This document shows positions 26,874 to 33,338 of a stretch of DNA of 36,660 nt, piece by piece. A model generated the notes under the pieces. The model had not been told where the DNA came from. It was given only the letters and a program-made list of their open reading frames with translations, and ran no database searches. Positions within the stretch are counted from its first letter, which is position 1; each line of letters begins with the position of its first letter. Both the position numbers and the translations under genes were made by a program. This stretch comes from Thermoanaerobacterium thermosulfurigenes (GTDB lineage Bacteria; Bacillota; Thermoanaerobacteria; Thermoanaerobacterales; Thermoanaerobacteraceae), in NCBI RefSeq assembly GCF_051201035.1, contig NZ_JBPODR010000024.1:1-36660 (forward strand). The letters are read 5' to 3'.

Positions 26874-27751
26874 CACATCTCAACCTCTCTTTTCTGTGTC
26901 AAGTAAACTTGGACGATAGAAATAACAGCAATTATTAAGAACATTATTACTGCCTTTGCCTGTCCTACAGCCATCTCTTGAGCTGAAAAAGCTGTTTGAT
27001 ATATATTAAGTGTTATCATTTGTGTAGTATTGCCTGGTGCTCCAGCAGTTAATGATAAGTTTTGATCAAACAGTTTAAATGAATTTGAAAGCGTAATAAA
27101 TAAACTTACTGTAAAAGCTGGCGCTATAAGTGGAAATACGACATTCCTAAATTGTTGCCATGAATTTGCACCATCAATCTTTGAAGCTTCTATTAAATCA
27201 GTAGGAATGCTTTCAATATATGCTATATAAATCACCATAACATAGCCTATCATTTGCCATGATGTGACAATCACAAGACCCCAAAAGCCAGTATTAGTTG
27301 TTGATAACCAGCCTCCAAGCCATCCAATATGTGTAGCATCTGAAATTGTTTGAAATACATCTACAAAAATGAAATTCCATATAAATCCCAATATAAGTCC
27401 ACCTATTAAATTAGGCAAATAAAATGCTGTGCGCATAAAATTTCTGGCAAATATTTTTCTTGTAACAAGCATTGCAAAACTTAGTCCCACCACATTTATA
27501 ATTACGATGCATGCTACAGCAAATTTAGCTGTAAAAAATATTGAATTCCAAAACTCAGCATCATCTTTAAGTGCCATAAAATTTTTCAATCCAATAAATA
27601 CTGGTTGATTTATTCCATTCCAATCTGTAAATGAATAATATATTCCTATAATAAATGGTATTAATACGACAATAATAAGCGACAATAGTGTTGGAGCTAT
27701 AAAAAGCCAATACCAAATACCGTTTTTAAAAAATTTAGCTTTTTTTCCCAT
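26873..27751 (-). CDS. Sugar ABC importer permease, MalF-like
   Basis: A 292-residue CUT1 permease with six membrane segments and the EAA loop YIESIPTDLIEASKIDGANSWQQFRNVVFPLIAP. GKKAKFFKNGIWYWLFIAPTLLSLIIVVLIPFIIGIYYSF is the usual N-terminal segment. ATG 27751 follows AAGGAAGG by seven bases; an earlier ATG at 27775 has no ribosome site. It lies behind the binding-protein gene with an intergenic hairpin between them. The substrate is most likely maltose or maltodextrin because of the neighbouring beta-amylase, which is inference. Confidence 0.92.
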   Translation of the reverse strand: MGKKAKFFKNGIWYWLFIAPTLLSLIIVVLIPFIIGIYYSFTDWNGINQPVFIGLKNFMALKDDAEFWNSIFFTAKFAVACIVIINVVGLSFAMLVTRKIFARNFMRTAFYLPNLIGGLILGFIWNFIFVDVFQTISDATHIGWLGGWLSTTNTGFWGLVIVTSWQMIGYVMVIYIAYIESIPTDLIEASKIDGANSWQQFRNVVFPLIAPAFTVSLFITLSNSFKLFDQNLSLTAGAPGNTTQMITLNIYQTAFSAQEMAVGQAKAVIMFLIIAVISIVQVYLTQKREVEM

Positions 27752-27783
27752 TGTATTACCTTCCTTCTCATTCATATTTGCAA

Positions 27784-27813
27784 AGTGGGAGAATACGACT
27801 ATACTCTCCCACT
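27784..27813 (-). other. Intercistronic hairpin after binding-protein gene
   Basis: AGTGGGAGA and TCTCCCACT form a perfect 9-bp stem between the binding-protein stop and the MalF-like start, without a T-run. Such hairpins often protect the 5' part of the message, giving more binding protein than permease. Confidence 0.6.
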
Positions 27814-27827
27814 ATTATCTTTAATTA

Positions 27828-29168
27828 TTATTTTCTTGCGTCTGCCCAGGCTTGTTTAGCATGTGAAATTACTTTATCCCAAGTTAATGAACCGTTGACA
27901 TAAAGCTGAATATCAGCACCGAGAACATTTTGACCCCAATTGTTTGGATATCCCATAAATACCCATCCATATGTCTTTCCTTGGCTTGCTGCCACAAACA
28001 GTTGCATTCCAAGTGGATCTGATATGCTATTAGAATTGTACCCAGTATATGCCGGCACAAACTTAAACTGTTGAGTAACTATCTGTTTTCCTTCATCTGA
28101 TGTGTACAACCAATCTAAGAAATCTTTAGCAGCTTTTTGAACATCTGCTGGTTTATCACTGTTAACTGCCCAATACATCGGAACACCTTCAGGATATGAA
28201 TCTTCTTTATATCCTGGAACAGGGTATGGCAACATCCCTATATCATTTTGTGCAAAATTCTTATCTAATGACTCTAATGTAGGATATACCCAGTTGCCTT
28301 GCTGAATCATAGCAACTTTTCCAGTTCCAAAAAGCTTTTCAACTTGCGTGCTGTAGTCAAGACTTGCTGTAGGTTGCACTGAATATTTATTCTGAAGATC
28401 AATCATCTGCTTCATTGCATCGCCATACTTGAATTCTACTGTCTTAGCATTAAATGCTTTCATAACATCTCCATCAAATTCTGGTGACAAAAATGCATTT
28501 GATAAATGGAGACCAGTAACCCAAGTTTCTTTTGCTGGAAAAGCGAATACAGCATCAATACCTAATTCTTTCTTCTTTGAATCTAACGTCTTTACAGCAT
28601 TCACCAACGCATCAAAGGTCTTAATGCTGGATGGATCAATACCTGCCTTACTGAATATCTGTTTGTTGTATATTAATCCATATCCCTCTAAATCAAATGG
28701 TAAACCATAAATTTTGCCGTCTTGTGTCACACCAGTAAGAGTACCAGGAAGAGCAGCTTTTGCAGCTTTTGTATCTGACAAATCAGCTAATTTTGGCTTC
28801 CATGTAGCAACATCTTGTGGTCCACCTACATTGTATATTGCAGGCTCCGAACCTGAATTGAATTTGGCTTTTAATGCAGCACCGTAATCTTGTCCGCCAC
28901 CTACAGTTTCTAGATTGATTTTAACATTAGGATTTTCTTTCATGTAAGTATTTATAGCATTCTGAAGAGCATCTTTTATTTCAACTTTGAATTGGAATAT
29001 ATCTAACGTCACAGGTTGACTCGTAGTCTCAGTTTTATTTTGAGTTGAGCTATTTTCTGAAGTTTTGCTCTGATCAGATTTAGTACTATTTCCGCACCCT
29101 GTTAACATCACTGAAAATGACATTAAAAGTACCAAAAGCAGTGCAATCACTTTTGAGGTTTTCCTCAT
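27828..29168 (-). CDS. Sugar ABC importer binding lipoprotein
   Basis: A 446-residue extracellular solute-binding protein of family 1 (MalE-like). The signal peptide ends in lipobox LTGC, followed by a Ser/Thr/Asn/Gln-rich linker (residues ~26-50) that tethers it to the membrane surface. The mature part shows the typical YGLPFDLEGYGLIYNKQIFSKAGID and KVAMIQQGNWVYPTLE motifs. AGAGGAGGATTTTAATT precedes ATG 29168. It is the first gene of the importer operon under a LacI-type operator and a cre-like site. Ligand not provable from sequence; maltooligosaccharide likely. Confidence 0.92.
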   Translation of the reverse strand: MRKTSKVIALLLVLLMSFSVMLTGCGNSTKSDQSKTSENSSTQNKTETTSQPVTLDIFQFKVEIKDALQNAINTYMKENPNVKINLETVGGGQDYGAALKAKFNSGSEPAIYNVGGPQDVATWKPKLADLSDTKAAKAALPGTLTGVTQDGKIYGLPFDLEGYGLIYNKQIFSKAGIDPSSIKTFDALVNAVKTLDSKKKELGIDAVFAFPAKETWVTGLHLSNAFLSPEFDGDVMKAFNAKTVEFKYGDAMKQMIDLQNKYSVQPTASLDYSTQVEKLFGTGKVAMIQQGNWVYPTLESLDKNFAQNDIGMLPYPVPGYKEDSYPEGVPMYWAVNSDKPADVQKAAKDFLDWLYTSDEGKQIVTQQFKFVPAYTGYNSNSISDPLGMQLFVAASQGKTYGWVFMGYPNNWGQNVLGADIQLYVNGSLTWDKVISHAKQAWADARK

Positions 29169-29307
29169 AATTAAAATCCTCCTCTTTAATAAGCCAATTT
29201 TTTCTATTGACTTATACTATTTTTAATTATAAAATTTACGCAGTTCCATATTCTAAACTGTTTAATTGATTTTACCCAGTCTCTTGTGATTTTCTTTTTG
29301 TTTTATA

Positions 29308-29321
29308 TATAAGCGTTTTCA
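29308..29321 (-). promoter_or_regulatory. cre-like site (CcpA) in importer leader
   Basis: TGAAAACGCTTATA on the minus strand matches 13 of 14 positions of the cre consensus TGWAANCGNTNWCA. It lies downstream of the promoter, inside the long leader, where CcpA bound with phospho-Ser HPr could block elongation. Confidence 0.55.
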
Positions 29322-29380
29322 CGAAATTTGAGTTAAAACTGATTGACATTCCCCCTTATCTCGATATTTCATAGAAAATT

Positions 29381-29392
29381 GCAACCGGTTGC
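29381..29392. promoter_or_regulatory. LacI-family operator of the sugar importer
   Basis: GCAACCGGTTGC is a perfect 12-base palindrome with CpG at the centre, the hallmark of LacI-family repressor sites. It starts about 15 bases after the -10 box, overlapping early transcribed sequence, so a bound repressor would block the promoter. No LacI-family gene lies in the window. Confidence 0.7.
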
Positions 29393-29407
29393 GCTTTACT
29401 TAATTAT

Positions 29408-29436
29408 ATTTTATATCCTTTAATTACAAAAGTCAA
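29408..29436 (-). promoter_or_regulatory. Promoter of sugar importer operon
   Basis: TTGACT (29431-29436) and TAAAAT (29408-29413) with a 17-base spacer on the minus strand, just after yvcK. The message would carry a leader of about 230 bases before the binding-protein ATG, containing the LacI-type operator and the cre-like site. No other feature was found in 29169-29469. Confidence 0.65.
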
Positions 29437-29469
29437 TAGATTTATTTATTAAATTATTACAAATTTTTA

Positions 29470-30441
29470 TCATCCAATTAGCCCCATTAGTATCTCTGCA
29501 AGCTTTTGCTCATCATGCCTTATATAGTTGTTTCTTATTGCTAAAACATCTTTTTCAATGACCTTTATTCCCCTTTTTTTAAAGCTTTCTGCATCATAAC
29601 CTACAGGTTGCGACATGTCTTCTTTATATCTATCTTTGTACTCATAAGGAATTTCACCATTATTTACTATGATATAGTCAAGAGATTTTAACCCATGTAG
29701 AAAAAGTGCATCAACGTGTGCATTGGCATCATAACCAATTGTCTCACCAGGTTGCGTCATTATATTACACACATATACCTTAATTGCTTTTGACTCTTCT
29801 ATTGCTTCACAGACATCATTAACTAATAGATTTGGTATTATGCTGGTGTATAGACTCCCAGGACCTAAAATAATTTCATCAGCTTCCATAATATCTGTTA
29901 AGGCTTCTTTTACCGGTTTCGCATCTTTTGGCTCCAAAAATATCCTTTCTATTGGACTTTTTTCTTTCATTTGCAGCTTCGGTATTAAAGATTCTCCATC
30001 TATAACTATCCCATTTTTTAACTTAGCCTTAAGTTTGACGTCATCCAATGTGACAGGTAAAACCTTTCCTGATACAGCTAAAACCTCGCTCATCTTTTTG
30101 ACAGCTTCTTCAAAGCTATTTGATATGCCATTCATTGCGGCTAAAAAAAGATTTCCAAAGCTTTGTCCTTTAAGCATCCCATCAGTAAACCTGTATTGTA
30201 AAAGCTTTTCCATTGTAGGCTCAGTATTTGCTAACGCCAATATACAGTTTCTTATGTCTCCAGGAGGTAACATGCCTAAATCCTCTCTCAGTACACCAGA
30301 ACCTCCTCCATCATCTGCAACTGTTACGATTGCAGTAATATTATGGGTATACTTTTTAAGTCCTCTAAGCATAGTTGATAATCCTGTACCACCGCCAATT
30401 ACTACAACTTTTGGACCATTTAAGTAAGTAAAATTCTTCAT
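29470..30441 (-). CDS. yvcK: GlmR/YvcK gluconeogenesis and cell-wall factor
   Basis: A 323-residue protein of the CofD-like/YvcK family. VVVIGGGTGLSTMLRGLK is the nucleotide-sugar loop, VTVADDGGGSGVLREDLGMLPPGDIRNC the second signature, and ILGPGSLYTSIIPNLLV the third. In B. subtilis YvcK (GlmR) binds UDP-GlcNAc and supports peptidoglycan precursor synthesis when cells use gluconeogenic carbon. ATG 30441 is eight bases after AAAGGGG; a longer frame to 30468 lacks one. It follows rapZ by 51 bases. I see no terminator behind it, fitting an operon that once continued into whiA. Confidence 0.95.
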   Translation of the reverse strand: MKNFTYLNGPKVVVIGGGTGLSTMLRGLKKYTHNITAIVTVADDGGGSGVLREDLGMLPPGDIRNCILALANTEPTMEKLLQYRFTDGMLKGQSFGNLFLAAMNGISNSFEEAVKKMSEVLAVSGKVLPVTLDDVKLKAKLKNGIVIDGESLIPKLQMKEKSPIERIFLEPKDAKPVKEALTDIMEADEIILGPGSLYTSIIPNLLVNDVCEAIEESKAIKVYVCNIMTQPGETIGYDANAHVDALFLHGLKSLDYIIVNNGEIPYEYKDRYKEDMSQPVGYDAESFKKRGIKVIEKDVLAIRNNYIRHDEQKLAEILMGLIG

Positions 30442-30492
30442 ACAAGCAACCCCTTTGCAATAAGTCATCTAAAAGTAAAAGAATACTATCGC

Positions 30493-31347
30493 TTATTCTT
30501 CTCTAATATCTCTATGATTTATTATAGCTGTGTAATCCCTTTTTCTCAGTAAATTGTACAGTGCATTCGCAATTGTTACAGATCTATGTTTACCGCCTGT
30601 ACATCCAACAGCTATTACAAGCTGTGATTTGCCTTCCCTTATATAAAATGGCAGTAAAAACTCTATCATGTCTTCCAACTTATTTAAAAATTGTTTTGCT
30701 TCTTCCCATTTCATAACATAATCCATTACTTTTTTATCATTTCCGGTAAGTGGTCTAAGTTCATCTATATAGTACGGATTTGGCAAAAACCTCACATCGA
30801 ATACAAGATCGGCATCAAGGGGTATACCGTATTTAAATCCAAATGACATTACATTTACGATTATACCTTTGAATTTTCTTCCTTCGATGAAAATATTGTA
30901 CAATTCCTGTTTAAGCTGAGCTGCAGTTAAATTCGTCGTGTCAATGATGCTGTTTGCCATTTTTCTTATTTCCGCAAGTTTTTGCCTCTCATCCTTTATT
31001 CCATCTATTATGGAGCCTCCATCTGTAAGAGGATGTCGTCTCCTTGTTTCCTTAAATCTCTTTATCAATGCTTCATCTGAAGCCTCCAAAAAGATTATTT
31101 CATAGTCATACTTATTTTTCTTTAGATAGTCTATAGCAGAAAAAATATCTTTAAATAGTTGTCCACCACGTAAATCCATGCCAAGAGCAACTTTATCAAT
31201 ATCTTTAGAGCCATAAAAGAGATCAGCCAACTTCGGTATCAATGCTGGAGGAAAGTTGTCAATGCAAAAGAATCCGATATCCTCCATCGATTTTAATGCT
31301 TGGCTTTTCCCTGCACCTGAAAGACCGGTAATTATCACAAATCTCAT
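30493..31347 (-). CDS. rapZ: RNase adapter RapZ / YvcJ, nucleotide-binding
   Basis: A 284-residue P-loop protein. GLSGAGKSQA is Walker A; IDNFPPALI, DLRGG, RRRHPL and the C-terminal CTGGKHRSVTIA are family signatures. In E. coli RapZ targets the GlmZ small RNA; in B. subtilis YvcJ binds GTP and affects competence, so the precise role in this thermophile is open. ATG 31347 is eight bases after GGAG; a GTG at 31356 overlaps the ribosome site. It starts five bases after the PHP stop and is tightly linked to yvcK, as in most Firmicutes. Confidence 0.95.
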   Translation of the reverse strand: MRFVIITGLSGAGKSQALKSMEDIGFFCIDNFPPALIPKLADLFYGSKDIDKVALGMDLRGGQLFKDIFSAIDYLKKNKYDYEIIFLEASDEALIKRFKETRRRHPLTDGGSIIDGIKDERQKLAEIRKMANSIIDTTNLTAAQLKQELYNIFIEGRKFKGIIVNVMSFGFKYGIPLDADLVFDVRFLPNPYYIDELRPLTGNDKKVMDYVMKWEEAKQFLNKLEDMIEFLLPFYIREGKSQLVIAVGCTGGKHRSVTIANALYNLLRKRDYTAIINHRDIREE

Positions 31348-31352
31348 TTGTA

Positions 31353-32084
31353 TCACTCCTTAGCATTTATTATATCATTTGTTGTAAGTCCCGCTTCTTT
31401 CGCAATTTCGATTCCTCTTGCAAAATCGCCAACTCTCGACGGTGTGTGTGCATCGCTGTCAATTACGAATTTTGCACCAACAGATTTTGCTATTTTCACG
31501 TATTCTACAGTCATATATCCGTGGCTTGAGTTTATCTCAAGAGCCGTTCCTTTAGCTTTTGCCGCTAAAGCAAGTCTCTTTGTATCTATATCGACTTTTG
31601 CTCCAGGATGTGTAATTATATTTATATTGTATTTATTTATGGCTTTTATCATTGCATCTGTATTCTGCTCTCTTACAACAGTTTTTAAAGAACTAAAGTA
31701 TTTGCTGGCTGCATTTTCCCAAAATAGATGAATAAAGTTATAAAAATCAAATGGCGCAACACCCGTATGATAACCCATAAGCAGTATATCTATATATTTT
31801 AAAAGCTCATCATCCACATCGATATCGCCATTTAAGCTTATAAGATTTGCTTCTACTCCCATTAAAACCTTTATATCAGGAAATTTCTCATTCATTCTGT
31901 CTATTTCATCTCTGATTTTCCTGTAATTGCGACTCCTTACGCCAAAAAATATATGCCTCGGTCCATGATCAGTAATAGCGATTTCTCTAAGTCCTTTTTT
32001 AATTGCAGCTTTTACATTATCTTCAATTGTACCTTTTCCATGGCTAAATACAGTATGTGTGTGATAATCAGCAAAAATTTCCAT
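31353..32084 (-). CDS. PHP-domain phosphatase/hydrolase (YcdX-like)
   Basis: About 243 residues forming a stand-alone PHP barrel with trinuclear metal site: DYHTHTVFSHGKGT, AITDHGPRHIF, GVEANLI, THPGAKVDID and FVIDSDAHTP are the ordered metal-ligand motifs. Relatives include YcdX phosphatase and histidinol phosphatases; with no his genes near, a general phosphatase is more likely. ATG 32084 is seven bases after the murB stop, with AAAGG inside the murB end; the earlier in-frame codon at 32105 lies in murB. Confidence 0.9.
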   Translation of the reverse strand: MEIFADYHTHTVFSHGKGTIEDNVKAAIKKGLREIAITDHGPRHIFFGVRSRNYRKIRDEIDRMNEKFPDIKVLMGVEANLISLNGDIDVDDELLKYIDILLMGYHTGVAPFDFYNFIHLFWENAASKYFSSLKTVVREQNTDAMIKAINKYNINIITHPGAKVDIDTKRLALAAKAKGTALEINSSHGYMTVEYVKIAKSVGAKFVIDSDAHTPSRVGDFARGIEIAKEAGLTTNDIINAKE

Positions 32085-32091
32085 CCTTAAA

Positions 32092-32997
32092 TTACCTTTC
32101 ACCAATTATTTTAACTTCCGTCTCCAGATCTACGCCAAATTTGTCTTTGACTGTTTTTTTAATGTATGCAATTAGATTTAAAACGTCATCTGCAGTCGCA
32201 TTACCTTTATTTATGATAAACCCACAATGTTTTTCAGACACTTGCGCACCACCGATTGTATATCCACTAAGTCCAGCATCTTGAATCAATTTCCCTGCAT
32301 AAAATCCTTCTGGCCTTTTAAATACGCTTCCAGCACTTGGGTATTCCAGCGGTTGCTTCATTTTTCTCAATCCATTTAATTCGTCCATTTTTGCTTTTAT
32401 GTCTTTATAATTTCCTTTTTTTAAGTGAATCCACGCTCTTATTGCAATCAAATTATCTAACTGTATTAAACTGCTTCTATACCCAAATCTCATGTTGCCA
32501 TTTTTTACTTCATAAATAGAACCATCTTCATCAATAACTTCTACTTTTTCAACTACGTCTTTTATTTCAGGACCATACGCCCCGGCATTCATTGTGATAG
32601 CACCACCTAATGTGCCTGGTATACCGCTGGCAAATTCAAACCCTGTGAGTTCATTGTCAAGAGCTGTATTTGCAATCGACGAAAGCAATGCACCAGCCTC
32701 CGATACAATCATCTCACCATCTACAGAAATTTTCCTAATAGCAGTAAGTTTTATCACCACACCCCTTATTCCTTTATCTGAGACTATGATATTTGTTCCG
32801 TTACCAAGTATAAAATAAGGTATATTTTCGGCTTTTATTAACCCCATAACTTTTATCAGTTCATCCACGCTTTGAGGTATAACCAGTACGTCCGCCGGAC
32901 CACCAATCCTAAAAGATGTATGTCTTGACATAGGTTCATTTATATATATATCTTCATCTGAAACCACTTTCTTTAACATTTCTGCAATCTTTTCCAA
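32092..32997 (-). CDS. murB: UDP-N-acetylenolpyruvoylglucosamine reductase
   Basis: A 301-residue FAD enzyme that reduces enolpyruvyl-UDP-GlcNAc with NADPH to UDP-MurNAc, the second committed step of peptidoglycan synthesis. HTSFRIGGPADVLV and ILGNGTNIIVSDKGI bind FAD; ASGIPGTLGGAITMNAGAYG and YPSAGSVFKRP are the catalytic motifs with the proton-donor serine; ISEKHCGFIIN-like SEKHCGFI and a final glutamate follow. It is a type II enzyme by size. The start is probably TTG 32997, eight bases after GGGAG. First gene of the murB-PHP-rapZ-yvcK run. Confidence 0.96.
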   Translation of the reverse strand: MEKIAEMLKKVVSDEDIYINEPMSRHTSFRIGGPADVLVIPQSVDELIKVMGLIKAENIPYFILGNGTNIIVSDKGIRGVVIKLTAIRKISVDGEMIVSEAGALLSSIANTALDNELTGFEFASGIPGTLGGAITMNAGAYGPEIKDVVEKVEVIDEDGSIYEVKNGNMRFGYRSSLIQLDNLIAIRAWIHLKKGNYKDIKAKMDELNGLRKMKQPLEYPSAGSVFKRPEGFYAGKLIQDAGLSGYTIGGAQVSEKHCGFIINKGNATADDVLNLIAYIKKTVKDKFGVDLETEVKIIGER

Positions 32998-33019
32998 TAT
33001 ATCAACTCCCTACATGTAT

Positions 33020-33064
33020 TTACAGGAAATTTTCGTTCAGTAATATTTTATCAACTATTCTCAT
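33020..33064 (-). CDS. Short upstream ORF in the murB leader
   Basis: ATG 33064 has AAAAAGGA seven bases upstream and opens a 14-codon frame, MRIVDKILLNENFL, that ends 22 bases before murB. The first nine residues resemble the start of membrane-anchor proteins such as AmaP, so it may be a gene remnant; a leader peptide is equally possible. No repeats of a codon that would suggest attenuation. Confidence 0.3.
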   Translation of the reverse strand: MRIVDKILLNENFL

Positions 33065-33092
33065 GTTTAATTCCTTTTTGTTTTCCTCTTAG

Positions 33093-33101
33093 AGTATAGC
33101 A
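33093..33101 (-). promoter_or_regulatory. Extended -10 promoter of the murB operon
   Basis: TGCTATACT on the minus strand is an extended -10 (TG-n-TATACT) about 95 bases before murB and right after the metal-operon terminator. The -35 region is a T-run and poor. Confidence 0.5.
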
Positions 33102-33124
33102 CTTTTTTAAAGCATAAAAAAGAC

Positions 33125-33153
33125 AAAAAAATAGAAGGCTTTTTAAAACCTTC
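33125..33153 (-). terminator. Terminator of the copper operon
   Basis: GAAGGTTTT and AAAAGCCTTC pair at 33134-33153 on the minus strand, with TATTTTTTT following. It begins one base after the zinc-ribbon stop and closes the three-gene operon. Confidence 0.85.
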
Positions 33154-33154
33154 C

Positions 33155-33325
33155 TCAAACATTGTAACATACTTTAAATCTTTTACTAATGCAGCCCTCA
33201 GAGTCATAAACACTAACAACAGCCGTACACTTTTTGATCTTAATCTCGCAATTGCAATCCCTGCAAAAATATAGGTTATTGCCTATTTTACCCACATTAG
33301 TGCTTTTGCAATTTGGGCATTCCAT
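33155..33325 (-). CDS. 56-residue zinc-ribbon protein linked to copA
   Basis: A small gene easily missed. It starts at ATG 33325 with AGGTGA eight bases upstream, 13 bases after the copA stop. The 56 residues begin MECPNCKSTNVGKIGNNLYF and contain eight cysteines: CPNC (3,6), CRDCNC (21,24,26), then 33, 45 and 53. The two CxxC knuckles form a classical zinc ribbon; the extra cysteines could bind copper or zinc. Codon use and spacing support a real gene of the copA operon. Function unknown; a metal buffer or chaperone is inferred. Confidence 0.8.
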   Translation of the reverse strand: MECPNCKSTNVGKIGNNLYFCRDCNCEIKIKKCTAVVSVYDSEGCISKRFKVCYNV

Positions 33326-33338
33326 ATAACTCACCTCA

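Noticed and set aside
29840..30427. 195-codon plus-strand frame opposite yvcK
   Set aside because: It mirrors a strongly supported gene in the other strand, has no ribosome site and gives a low-complexity product.
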